Assembly: GCF_002266285.1 (NCBI RefSeq)
Contig: NZ_NPMS01000005.1
Coordinates: forward strand, 186,001 to 250,000
Direction: 5' to 3'
Length of the DNA stretch: 64,000 nucleotides
Source of the DNA: Virgibacillus indicus
Lineage (GTDB): Bacteria > Bacillota > Bacilli > Bacillales > Amphibacillaceae
The first letter of the stretch is position 1. Each line of letters begins with the position of its first letter. Positions 37,012 through 45,743 of the stretch are shown one piece after another. Both the position numbers and the translations under genes were made by a program. The notes under the pieces are model-generated. The model was given only the letters and a program-made list of their open reading frames with translations. It did not search any database and was not told where the DNA came from.

Positions 37012-37440
37012 TGGTGGTTTGGGCCAGAGAAGCGCTCTATGTGACCAGCAGCTACTTATTCCTGGTGGTTTGGGCTTAGAGAGGCGGTCTATGTAACCAG
37101 CAGCTACTTATTCCTGGTGGTTTTGGGCTCAGAGAGACGCTCTATGTGACCGGTGGCTACTTATTTCTGGTGGTTTGGGCTTAGAGAGGCGCTCTATGTG
37201 ACCGGTGGCTAATTCTTTTGGTTGTTTGGGCTTAGAGAGGCGGTCTATGTAACCAGCAGCTACTTATTCCTGGTGGTTTTGGGCTCAGAGAGACGCTCTA
37301 TGTGACCGGCAGCTACTTATTTCTGGTGGTTTGGGCTTAGAGTCGCTCTATGTGACCGGTGGCTAATTCTTTTGGTTGTTTGGGCCAGAGAGGCGTTCTA
37401 TGTGACCGGTGGCTATTGTTTTCTAGCTGTTGGGCTTAGA
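37012..37440. repeat. 52-bp tandem array B (eight units, with a three-unit duplication)
   Basis: Unit starts are about 37012, 37063, 37115, 37168, 37220, 37271, 37324 and 37374, with a partial ninth. Units 2-4 (37063-37219) are almost the same as units 5-7 (37220-37373), so a block of three was copied. The core GGGCTTAGAGAGGC, GCTCTATG and GACC also marks array A at 33.4 kb. It begins 20 bp upstream of the ATPase start codon. Confidence 0.9.
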
Positions 37441-37588
37441 GAAGTACCCCCAAATCCTGATAATCCCCGCGAAACATCCGTCCGAAGTTGAAATCAACAG
37501 AGCAGTTACCTCGCAGTCTTCTATCGAAATTGCTAATATCTATACATTCGTTGCTAAATCACAGCCTTATCTGTAATCGTTTAATATA
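37441..37588. other. Intergenic stretch with remnant of a dispersed repeat
   Basis: The segment around 37505-37560 (TCGCAGTCTTCTATCGAAATT) resembles the outer end of the dispersed element at 48130-48160 (TCGCAGTCTATAGAAATTG). No gene is present. Confidence 0.4.
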
Positions 37589-37636
37589 TGAGTGATTACT
37601 CACTTTTATGATAGATTATATTATCATTCATGTAAA
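37589..37636 (-). promoter_or_regulatory. Predicted promoter and TetR operator of the ABC exporter operon
   Basis: On the minus strand: -35 TTTACA (37636-37631), 17-nt spacer, -10 TATCAT (37613-37608), then the near-perfect palindrome TGAGTAATCACTCA (37602-37589) at the start point. A repressor bound there would block transcription. The leader to the ATPase gene would be about 600 nt and contain the whole 52-bp array. Confidence 0.6.
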
Positions 37637-37716
37637 CAGAAAAGTAAATTCCCGCATCAATCCGTCTTGTCTCACATAAATATTAATGGACAAAACTATA
37701 TCAGGGAGGCCGGGTT

Positions 37717-38145
37717 ATGCAATTTTATTATGGGAGCCAAATGCCGCTGAGGGTACTGGATGAAGCGGAGTTCTGGAAGGAACAGGAGGCTGAGCACACG
37801 GTGGTCATGCGTGAGCTTATGTCTAACCTGGAACAAGAATATGTGGATGCATTAAAGCAATGGGAGGAAGTTCTGAATACGACACATCAGCATGTGCGCC
37901 GCTATGTCGAGTCAGTTACGAGGAGCAATAATCAGCTTTCTCCCCAGCTCTACCAGCAGGTGCTTGAGCTCGTATCATTTTGCCTGCAGGAAAGTGTTGC
38001 ATTCACCCAATTTTGCCGCAAAGTTAAAACTGAGAGTAAAGCTGCAGCAGGCAACCAAACAGCAAAGGTTGTCATCGACCATATCATCGATGAATCCGAG
38101 TATTTTATCGGAATTGCGCAGACCATTTTGTATGAACAAAATTAA
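37717..38145 (+). CDS. DUF2935-like helical protein
   Basis: A 142-residue all-helical soluble protein. DEAEFWKEQEAEHTVVMREL near the N-terminus and ESEYFIGIAQTIL near the C-terminus resemble DUF2935, a ferritin/hemerythrin-like helical family with E-x-E-H metal-type residues. Full DUF2935 proteins are about 250 residues with two such bundles; this has only one. GGGAGG is 7 nt ahead of the ATG. It is divergent from the ABC operon. Function unknown; a metal-binding role is a guess. Confidence 0.6.
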   Translation: MQFYYGSQMPLRVLDEAEFWKEQEAEHTVVMRELMSNLEQEYVDALKQWEEVLNTTHQHVRRYVESVTRSNNQLSPQLYQQVLELVSFCLQESVAFTQFCRKVKTESKAAAGNQTAKVVIDHIIDESEYFIGIAQTILYEQN

Positions 38146-38247
38146 ATTATTCAAAGAGTATTCCTTCATATTAATTGATGGAACACTTTTTGTTTCAATC
38201 CCTCGGCTGAAGACTATATAATATGCATTAGAGAGAGGGTGTCTGTT

Positions 38248-38991
38248 TTGAAGGAATATGTACAAATAGCAAAAGTATGCATGCTGGCCGGGAAGATTAT
38301 GCTTCAAAGCGGTGCGGAAACATATCGGGTAGAGGATACAATGAATCGGATTGCCATCGCTTATGGTTTAAATAATGTGCAAAGCTATGCGACCCCAACA
38401 GGAATTAACTTTTCTACGGATATTGCAGCAGATACCCATTTTATCCGTATTTCGAATCGTTCGAATGATTTACATAAAATAGCAGAGGTTAACAGTGTTT
38501 CAAGGAAAGTGACGGCTGGGGAACTTGCATTAAACGAAGCACTCGATATGCTGAATGAGATTGACCATGCCAAATTAACCTTTCCAGGCTGGATGCAAAT
38601 TATTGCTGCAGCATTTGTAAGTGGAAGCTTTGCCATTATGTTTGGCGGAACCTGGCCGGATTTCATCCCTGCTTTTGTAGCAGGCGGGCTCGGATTTGCT
38701 GGGATGCTTGGATTTGAACGTCTTGTTGCAATCCGGTTTATGGCTGAATTTTTTGGAAGTGTAATGATCGGTGTCCTTGCATTTGTGTTTATCAGCAATG
38801 GATTTGGAAATGCATTGGATCGAATTATTATCGGTGCAGTCATGCCGCTGGTGCCGGGTTTACATATAACGAATGCCGTTCGCGATCTGATGGCAGGTCA
38901 TTTGGTTGCTGGTGTTTCCAAGGGTGTTGAAGCAACGCTGACTGCCTTTGCGATTGGTGCGGGGGTTGCGGTAATTTTTGCTTTTGTTTAA
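38248..38991 (+). CDS. Threonine/serine exporter ThrE family, N-terminal subunit (YjjP-like)
   Basis: A 247-residue protein. A cytoplasmic part (LQSGAETYRVEDTM and YATPTGINFS, family signatures) is followed by five membrane helices. ThrE-type exporters occur either as one chain or as YjjP plus YjjB; this is the first half. The TTG at 38248 is preferred to the GTG at 38239, because the GAGAGGG ribosome site would sit directly on the GTG. The partner gene follows 18 bp downstream. Confidence 0.87.
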   Translation: MKEYVQIAKVCMLAGKIMLQSGAETYRVEDTMNRIAIAYGLNNVQSYATPTGINFSTDIAADTHFIRISNRSNDLHKIAEVNSVSRKVTAGELALNEALDMLNEIDHAKLTFPGWMQIIAAAFVSGSFAIMFGGTWPDFIPAFVAGGLGFAGMLGFERLVAIRFMAEFFGSVMIGVLAFVFISNGFGNALDRIIIGAVMPLVPGLHITNAVRDLMAGHLVAGVSKGVEATLTAFAIGAGVAVIFAFV

Positions 38992-39009
38992 GTTGAGGGG
39001 AGGAAAATT

Positions 39010-39450
39010 ATGATGATGATCATTACACAGCTTATTACAAGTTTTATCGCTTCTGCTGGTTTCGGAGTTCTTTTTAATGCACCCCGGCAGGCACTGGTGC
39101 AATGCGGGCTTGTCGGAATGTCTGGCTGGATTTTATATTATGAGCTTGTTCTATTAGGAATGGACGTCGTTCCAGCAACTATTTTCGGAGCAATGCTTGT
39201 CGCTGTTTTGAGTCAAATTTGCGCAAAGGTTTTTAAAAAGCCAATTATTATTTTTAATATCTCTGGGATCATACCACTTGTCCCTGGTGGAATCGCCTAT
39301 GATGCAATGCGTCATTTTGTAGAAAATGATTATTATACAGCCGTGCAATTATCGGCAAAAGTCATGCTTCTGGCAGGAGGGATTGCAATTGGGCTGATGT
39401 TTTCGGAGGTAATGAATCAGGTAATAAAGAAGTTTCCTGCCAGGGGGTGA
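39010..39450 (+). CDS. Threonine/serine exporter ThrE family, C-terminal subunit (YjjB-like, DUF3815)
   Basis: A 146-residue protein with about four to five helices and the block IIPLVPGGIAYDAMRHFVEND typical of the YjjB half (its G-I-P-L-V-P-G repeat is also present in the partner). Together with the preceding gene it should form one exporter for threonine, serine or, as known for YjjPB, succinate. GGGGAGG precedes the ATG. Same transcript as the upstream gene. Confidence 0.87.
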   Translation: MMMIITQLITSFIASAGFGVLFNAPRQALVQCGLVGMSGWILYYELVLLGMDVVPATIFGAMLVAVLSQICAKVFKKPIIIFNISGIIPLVPGGIAYDAMRHFVENDYYTAVQLSAKVMLLAGGIAIGLMFSEVMNQVIKKFPARG

Positions 39451-39493
39451 ATTTTGTTGCAATCACTGAAGTTTAACATGGATTACCTCCTAA

Positions 39494-39682
39494 AGTTGAG
39501 AGACAGATGTATTTAGTTGAGAGATAACTTTGCATAGTTGAGAGATAACTTTGCATAGTTGAGAGATAACTGCTTGTGCGGATGTTTTCTCTCAACTTCA
39601 GCTGGTCGTCTCTCAACTCTTCGATGCTTTCTCTCAACTTTTTCTCATCGTCTCTCAACTATGCCACCTTTTCTCTCAACCT
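39494..39682. repeat. 21-nt phased inverted array, word AGTTGAGAGA (locus 2)
   Basis: Forward words start at 39494, 39515, 39536 and 39557; reverse words (TCTCTCAACT) at 39588, 39609, 39630, 39651 and 39672. All steps are 21 nt. It uses the same word as the array at 34.3 kb but with other spacers, and lies between two genes of the same direction. The rest of the 400-bp gap up to zwf shows nothing recognisable. Confidence 0.9.
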
Positions 39683-39853
39683 ACTGCAAGACACCTCACC
39701 ACCAGCTTCAACTCCAAACCCAATCCACGCTCCTCCTGCACCATACACCAGCACCCCATATAATTTATCAAATTCCCCTCCCCATTATTTGATTTTAATT
39801 TTCATTCCTTATAAACTAAGATTATTATCTTGTATGAAAGGAGGCGCTGTTTT

Positions 39854-41344
39854 TTGAATATTCATGACAAACCGAAAGTAGTGATTGTAATCTTCGGGGC
39901 AACAGGGGATTTGGCAAAACGGAAATTATTCCCTTCGATTTACCGCCTCTATCAAAATGAAAAGATCAGCAAGGAATTTGCTGTTGTAGGGCTTGCCCGC
40001 AGGCCATGGACAAATGATGTTTTTCGGGAGAATGTTAAACACTCCATCGATGATGCACATGCCACCGATGACGACATCGATTCATTCACTTCGCATTTCT
40101 ACTATCATTCCTTTGATGCAACAAGTGATGCTTCATTTCAGGAATTGAACAGTCTTTTGGGTGATCTTGAGAATACATACCAAACAGAGGGAAACCGTAT
40201 CTTTTACTTGGCGATGGCGCCTGAATACTTTGGTCCGATTGCAAATAGCCTGAAAAGCTTCGGCCTGAAAAACAGCGCTGGCTGGTCACGTCTTGTGATT
40301 GAAAAGCCCTTTGGCCATGATCTAAAATCTGCCAATGAGCTAAATAATGAAATACGGGAAGCCTTTGATGAAGAACAGATCTACAGAATCGATCATTATT
40401 TAGGAAAAGAAATGGTGCAGAATATTGAAGTTATCCGATTTGCGAACGGATTATTTGAGCACCTTTGGAATAACCGGTTTATTTCTAATATCCAGGTAAC
40501 CTCAAGTGAAGTTCTCGGGGTGGAAGACAGGGCCAGGTATTATGATCATTCCGGAGCAACACGTGACATGGTGCAAAATCATATGCTGCAGATGGTGGCA
40601 TTGCTGGCGATGGAGCCTCCAATCAAATTAACAACTGACGAAATCCGCTCAGAAAAGGTAAAAGTTCTTCGTGCACTGCGACAACTCAATACGGAGGATA
40701 TTGGTGATTATTTTGTGCGGGGACAATATAGCGATGGAACAATGGATGGGAAGCAGCTTAATGGTTACCAGCAGGAAGCAGACACATTGGCAGGCTCCAA
40801 TACCGAGACATTCGTGGCCGGCAAAATAATGATTGATAATTATCGCTGGGCCGGGGTTCCATTTTATATTCGGACAGGTAAGCGGATGGCGGTTAAATCG
40901 ACCAAAATTGTTGTTGAATTTAAGGATATTCCAATGAATTTGTATTACACGGAGGAAAGTAAAAAACATCCAAATCTGCTTGTCATTAATATCCAGCCAG
41001 AAGAAGGTATCACGCTCCATTTAAATGCAAAAAAAGCCGGTGCCGGATCGGTTGCCCAGCCAATCCAGCTGGCATATACGAATAAAGAAGTGGATGGAAT
41101 CAATACACCGGAAGCATACGAAAAATTGCTGCACGATTGTATGCTTGGCGATGCAACAAATTTCACCCATTGGGATGAAGTTGCCTATTCCTGGGCTTTT
41201 GTTGACGCTATTTTAAATGCATGGTCAAGCACGAAAGCGTATTTCCCCAATTACCCATCAGGATCAATGGGACCGGAAGCTGCTGACAGGCTTCTTGAAA
41301 AAGATGGTTTTCACTGGTGGCCAATTATAAAAAATAATGAATAA
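39854..41344 (+). CDS. zwf: Glucose-6-phosphate dehydrogenase
   Basis: A 496-residue enzyme that oxidises glucose-6-phosphate to 6-phosphogluconolactone and makes NADPH at the entry of the oxidative pentose phosphate pathway. FGATGDLAKRKLF is the Rossmann dinucleotide loop, RIDHYLGKE the catalytic/substrate block, and PFYIRTGKRM is conserved in the C-terminal domain. Length is standard. The start is TTG 39854, 9 nt after AAAGGAGG; starting at 39830 would place this site inside the gene. It probably shares a transcript with the gene 12 bp downstream. Confidence 0.96.
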   Translation: MNIHDKPKVVIVIFGATGDLAKRKLFPSIYRLYQNEKISKEFAVVGLARRPWTNDVFRENVKHSIDDAHATDDDIDSFTSHFYYHSFDATSDASFQELNSLLGDLENTYQTEGNRIFYLAMAPEYFGPIANSLKSFGLKNSAGWSRLVIEKPFGHDLKSANELNNEIREAFDEEQIYRIDHYLGKEMVQNIEVIRFANGLFEHLWNNRFISNIQVTSSEVLGVEDRARYYDHSGATRDMVQNHMLQMVALLAMEPPIKLTTDEIRSEKVKVLRALRQLNTEDIGDYFVRGQYSDGTMDGKQLNGYQQEADTLAGSNTETFVAGKIMIDNYRWAGVPFYIRTGKRMAVKSTKIVVEFKDIPMNLYYTEESKKHPNLLVINIQPEEGITLHLNAKKAGAGSVAQPIQLAYTNKEVDGINTPEAYEKLLHDCMLGDATNFTHWDEVAYSWAFVDAILNAWSSTKAYFPNYPSGSMGPEAADRLLEKDGFHWWPIIKNNE

Positions 41345-41356
41345 GGAGCGATAATC

Positions 41357-41980
41357 TTGAAAATGTATGATGTTACTGCAGATATTTTTGAAGGAATGCC
41401 CGTTTACAAAAATAAACCGGAAAAGCAGCCAATAATAAATACTGTTACAAATGGACATGTTACGGAATCACGCATCGATATAGATTTGCACACTGGAACC
41501 CATGTTGATTCACCACTTCATATGATCAATGATGGGGATACGATGGAGACAATCAAACTTGATGATTTAGTTGGAAATGTAAAGCTTTTTGATCTATCCC
41601 ATGTAGAAGATCGGATTACGAAAAAGGATATTGAAGCATTTTCCATTGAGAAAGATGATTTTATCCTTTTCAAAACAAAAAATTCATTGGAAGAGGCGTT
41701 CAATTTTGAATTTATTTTTGTAGCTGAAGATGCCGCCGCACATCTTGCTGAGCTTGGCATAAAAGGTGTTGGTGTTGACGGCCTGGGCATTGAACGAAGC
41801 CAGGAAGGACACCCAACCCACCGCACACTTTTTCAAAACAAAATAATCATCATGGAAGGACTTCGTCTTGCCGATGTTACTGAAGGAGAGTACTTCATGG
41901 TGGCAGCACCGATAAAGCTTCAGGGAACAGATGCCGCTCCGGCAAGGGTTATGCTGTTTGAAGGAGTATCTTTTACGTAA
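41357..41980 (+). CDS. Cyclase family protein (kynurenine formamidase-like metal hydrolase)
   Basis: A 207-residue protein of the cyclase/KynB family. DLHTGTHVDSPLHM is the HxGTHxDxPxH metal-binding motif, and GVDGLGIE with GHPTHRTLF are also conserved. KynB hydrolyses N-formylkynurenine, but many homologues have other amide or lactone substrates, and no tryptophan catabolic gene is near. TTG 41357 fits the AAGGAGCG site best; ATG 41363 is the alternative. It follows zwf closely and ends at a strong terminator. Confidence 0.88.
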   Translation: MKMYDVTADIFEGMPVYKNKPEKQPIINTVTNGHVTESRIDIDLHTGTHVDSPLHMINDGDTMETIKLDDLVGNVKLFDLSHVEDRITKKDIEAFSIEKDDFILFKTKNSLEEAFNFEFIFVAEDAAAHLAELGIKGVGVDGLGIERSQEGHPTHRTLFQNKIIIMEGLRLADVTEGEYFMVAAPIKLQGTDAAPARVMLFEGVSFT

Positions 41981-41988
41981 AAATGCAT

Positions 41989-42025
41989 AATGCCAGCACA
42001 TTTTTCAATGTGCTGGCATTTTTTA
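41989..42025. terminator. Strong intrinsic terminator, bidirectional
   Basis: AATGCCAGCACAT (41989-42001) and ATGTGCTGGCATT (42008-42020) form a perfect 13-bp stem with a TTTTCA loop, followed by T. Its last bases reach the convergent gene at 42023. Confidence 0.93.
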
Positions 42026-42319
42026 TCTGTTTTTATCAGAAATTGCAGCTGTTATAAGTAACACAATTGCTGTTAAGATATGCATAATCATCCCAACAAT
42101 CGGGATCCATGCAATACATGAGGTGATAATGCCAAGAATACTTCCGGCACTTGCACCTCTGTCATTTTTAGTTAGAACCAGGGTAATGATATGAAGAATC
42201 AGCATCACGAGAAGCGGCATCCAACCCTGACTCATAATATATAATCCACCTAAAATGGGGAAGCCGAGCAATCCTTCGAAAATTCCCGTTATCAATTTCA
42301 TTATGCGTGATAAAGACAT
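42023..42319 (-). CDS. Small membrane protein of unknown function
   Basis: A 98-residue protein with about three to four hydrophobic helices and short polar ends. I do not recognise a family with certainty; GASAGSILGIITSCIAWIP is a small-residue-rich helix pair of the kind seen in DUF4190-type proteins. GGAGGTAAGCAG precedes the ATG, so translation is credible. It is monocistronic, with the 20-nt repeat array upstream. Confidence 0.7.
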   Translation of the reverse strand: MSLSRIMKLITGIFEGLLGFPILGGLYIMSQGWMPLLVMLILHIITLVLTKNDRGASAGSILGIITSCIAWIPIVGMIMHILTAIVLLITAAISDKNR

Positions 42320-42435
42320 CTGCTTACCTCCATATTGAATAAAAAAATCATTTCTAAGACCATTTTCCCTATTAATGGTTTGTTGACACAGACAAGCTGA
42401 AAATCTTTCAACTTGGTTGAGCTATGCAGATTATT

Positions 42436-42535
42436 GAACGGACGTCTGGCCGATAGAACGGATATTCGCTATCTCGGACGGATGTCTCGCTTGTTGAACG
42501 GATATTCGCTATCTCGGACGGATATCCAGTAGACC
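42436..42535. repeat. 20-nt tandem array, word GAACGGATATT
   Basis: Five direct units start at 42436, 42456, 42476, 42496 and 42516. Units 2 and 4 are identical over 20 nt (GAACGGATATTCGCTATCTC). It lies in a 355-bp gap between the RND operon and the small membrane protein gene. No ORF. Confidence 0.85.
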
Positions 42536-42637
42536 GGATTGAAAGAAAGAATAAATTTGCGTAATTCTCCCTCACCCTTCACTCCCCATTCAAGCTGGGA
42601 CAAGGGACCTGACCCCATGTCCATATGCTTACTAGCA

Positions 42638-42665
42638 GAAAAGCTCCCCGCCATACGAGGAGCTT
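42638..42665 (-). terminator. Probable terminator of the RND efflux operon
   Basis: On the minus strand AAGCTCC, a 10-nt loop, and GGAGCTT followed by TTC, ten bases after the stop codon. The T-tract is short. Confidence 0.65.
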
Positions 42666-42674
42666 ATTCAAAAA

Positions 42675-45600
42675 TTAAGCTTTCTTCCTCTTCTTCCTTC
42701 CAACAATTTTCCCAGTCAAATCATCAAACAATGAATAAACTACTGGGATTAATAATAGCGTAAAGATTGTTGATACACCCAGCCCGAATATAATAGTAAC
42801 TGCTAGCGGCTGCTGCATTTCTGCGCCTTCTCCCAGTGCAAGTCCGAGTGGGATCATTGCAAGGATGGTTGTTAATGTTGTCATCAGAATTGGACGCAGT
42901 CTGCTTTGCCCTGCTTCAATAATTGCTTCATATCGATCCATTCCTTTTCGCCGTAAAATATTAATGTAATCAACGAGAACAATTGAATTATTTACGACGA
43001 TCCCGGCCAGCATGATGATTCCGATAAACCCTGGAATACTCAGCGGAAGGCCGGTTACGAACAATCCTCCCATTACTCCAACGACTGTTGCAGGTAAAGA
43101 AAACATTATAATGAACGGGAACAGGAAGTTCTCAAACTGGATTGCCATTACTGCATAGACAAGGAAGATTGAAAATACAAGAGCCAATGCTAAATCTGCA
43201 AATGATTCAGCCATATCCTGTGCCTGCCCGCCTATTTCATAGCTATAGCCTTCAGGAAGCTGCATTTCAGCAAGTTTGTTTTCAACATCTGTTACAACAC
43301 TTGCCAGGTCACGATCCACTACCTGACTGGTAACATTTAATTGCGGCTGCTGATTTTGTCTCTGTAATGCAACAGGTCCGCTCATTTCTTTAAATGCTGC
43401 GACTTCTTCCAGTGGAATTACTGCACCTTGAGGTGACTGGATTTTCATATCCTGCAAATCACTTATTGTACTGCGTTCATCCTCTGGATATAGCAGCGTC
43501 ACATCCATTTCCTGGCCTTCTTCACGATATTGTGTAGCCACCTGGCCAGTGAATTGCAATTGAATTTGCCCTAATATTTGTTCCTGAGATAGTCCATACA
43601 TTGCTGCCTCATCGTCATCAATTTCGATATTCATTTGTGGTACACCAGTTGACGCTCCCGACTCCGGATTATAAACACCATCAATGGATGAAATTTCATT
43701 AACGACCTGACCGGAAAGCACCCGGAGAACCTCATGTTCCGGTCCATTTAATTGAATCTGAATTGGATCACCCATTCCCATGCCTGCATCCATTGAACTT
43801 ACCGTAATTTCAGCTCCTGGAATTGTCTGGAGATCTTCATCAATATCCTGTACAATTTCGGTTGTTGTTTTATCGCGCTCTGCTGCAGGGACCAGCTGCA
43901 TTGTGTAGGTGGCCTGGTTTCCCCCGCCACCCATCGCAAATCCGCCACCACCAGCAGTTACATAGCTTGTTTCAATTGCTGATTCATAGGCAGTTAACTT
44001 TTCATTTACTTTCTCAACGATTTCTGTTGTATGTTCCAATGAGCTGCCTGCATCTGTTTCCACACGGATTTCCATTTGACCCTGGTCAGCTGACGGAATA
44101 AATTCAGCTCCTATTAATGGAATTAATCCCAGACTCGCTGCAATGGCAATGACAGTACCTGCAATCGTTGTTTTACGATGCTTCAATACCCATTTTAACA
44201 CGCTCTTGTACTTGCGGTTGACCCACCCAAGGAATCGATCAAACCAATAGCGGCGTCCACTGTCTTCCATCGCCTTTGAAAGCAATTTTGATGAAAGCAT
44301 TGGAACTAATGTTACTGCAACAACAAGTGATGCGATCAGCGAGAATGATACAGCCAACGCAAGTGGTGTAAATAAATCGGATGCAATCCCTTCAACGTAT
44401 ACAATTGGCAAAAATACGACCAATGTTGTTGTTGTTGAGGCAATTACTGCCGGCGCAAGCTCTGACGCCCCTTTTATTGCAGAATCAACCAGACTATGCC
44501 CTTTCTGCCTGTAGGAATATATATTTTCCAGAATAACGATGGAACTGTCCACCATCATTCCAAGCCCTAATGCCAAGCCTCCCAATGTTAAGATATTAAG
44601 TGTTTCTCCAGTGAAATACATTAAAGCGAATGTGGAGATAATCGCAATCGGAATCGAGAGGCCAATAACGACTGTTGCGCGTACACTCTTTAAAAACAGA
44701 AGTAATATAAAGATTGATATTGCTCCACCAATTAAGATATTATCTACAACCGAATCGATCGACATTTGAATAAACTCAGATGTATCAATAACAACTTCCA
44801 AATTAACATCTTCCGGCAGATCCCTTTTAATTTCATCCATTCCCTCGATTACATTGGAAGCAACCTCAACCGTATTGCTATCAGTCTTTTTCAAAATAGA
44901 TAAAACAAGTGACGGTTTTCCATTTACCAATGTCATCGAGGATGATTCTTTGAAAGTATCTTTTACTTCAGCAACATCTTCAACTTGAATAGTTGCACCT
45001 GTTTGCGTTTGAACAAGCGTTTGTTTGATATCTTCAACAGATTCAAATTCCCCTGTTACACGTAATTGGAGATCTTTATTTCCTTTTTCAACATTACCGA
45101 CAGATGCGGACTGATTTGCACTTCGCAGTGACTGCATGATCGTTTGTGCATCCGCTCCGTATTGCTGTAATTTCGCCTGATCCAGAATGAGCTGGATTTC
45201 CCGCTCTTTTCCACCTTCAACTGTTACAGAACCTACGCCGCCCTGACGTTCGAAAAATGGAACCACCTGTTCATCTGCAATTTCAGTTAATGCAGGTGCA
45301 TCTTTTCCAGTTAAGCCAACCCAGATAACCGGCAGCTGATCGGGATTAAATCGCATAATATTCGGATCACCGGCGCGGTCCGGCAAAAATCCTTTTACTT
45401 GATCGACACTTTCCCTTACGTCGAGCAATGCCTGATCCAAGTCTGTCCCATTGGCAAACATCATCAGTACAAGTGATGAACCTGATTGGGACTGAGACTG
45501 AACGGTTTCTATTCCTTCAACTGTACTTACTGCAGATTCAATTGGTCTGCTGATTAAATTCTCAACTTCCTGTGGTGCTGCGTCCTGATACGATGTTGCA

Positions 45601-45740
45601 ACAACTGCAACCGGCAGCTCAATTTTCGGAAAAAGATCGATTGTTAAGTTGCGGAGTGATACGACCCCAAGTGCAATAATTGCGAGCACAATCATAATGA
45701 CGCCAACAGGACGTTTTACGGATGTATTTACAAGCTTCAA
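42675..45740 (-). CDS. RND efflux transporter (AcrB/SwrC-like)
   Basis: A 1021-residue RND pump with 12 membrane helices and two large extracytoplasmic loops. RPVGVIMIVLAIIALG, the GLALGLGMMVDSSIVILENI helix 4 with conserved acidic pair, and GIIMLAGIVVNNSIVLVDYI helix 10 are typical of the HAE family. In Gram-positives the best-known member is B. subtilis SwrC (YerP), which exports surfactin and acriflavine. It follows the membrane-fusion lipoprotein by 3 bp, with a TetR gene first, forming a regulated efflux operon. Confidence 0.95.
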   Translation of the reverse strand: MKLVNTSVKRPVGVIMIVLAIIALGVVSLRNLTIDLFPKIELPVAVVATSYQDAAPQEVENLISRPIESAVSTVEGIETVQSQSQSGSSLVLMMFANGTDLDQALLDVRESVDQVKGFLPDRAGDPNIMRFNPDQLPVIWVGLTGKDAPALTEIADEQVVPFFERQGGVGSVTVEGGKEREIQLILDQAKLQQYGADAQTIMQSLRSANQSASVGNVEKGNKDLQLRVTGEFESVEDIKQTLVQTQTGATIQVEDVAEVKDTFKESSSMTLVNGKPSLVLSILKKTDSNTVEVASNVIEGMDEIKRDLPEDVNLEVVIDTSEFIQMSIDSVVDNILIGGAISIFILLLFLKSVRATVVIGLSIPIAIISTFALMYFTGETLNILTLGGLALGLGMMVDSSIVILENIYSYRQKGHSLVDSAIKGASELAPAVIASTTTTLVVFLPIVYVEGIASDLFTPLALAVSFSLIASLVVAVTLVPMLSSKLLSKAMEDSGRRYWFDRFLGWVNRKYKSVLKWVLKHRKTTIAGTVIAIAASLGLIPLIGAEFIPSADQGQMEIRVETDAGSSLEHTTEIVEKVNEKLTAYESAIETSYVTAGGGGFAMGGGGNQATYTMQLVPAAERDKTTTEIVQDIDEDLQTIPGAEITVSSMDAGMGMGDPIQIQLNGPEHEVLRVLSGQVVNEISSIDGVYNPESGASTGVPQMNIEIDDDEAAMYGLSQEQILGQIQLQFTGQVATQYREEGQEMDVTLLYPEDERSTISDLQDMKIQSPQGAVIPLEEVAAFKEMSGPVALQRQNQQPQLNVTSQVVDRDLASVVTDVENKLAEMQLPEGYSYEIGGQAQDMAESFADLALALVFSIFLVYAVMAIQFENFLFPFIIMFSLPATVVGVMGGLFVTGLPLSIPGFIGIIMLAGIVVNNSIVLVDYINILRRKGMDRYEAIIEAGQSRLRPILMTTLTTILAMIPLGLALGEGAEMQQPLAVTIIFGLGVSTIFTLLLIPVVYSLFDDLTGKIVGRKKRKKA

Positions 45741-45743
45741 AAT

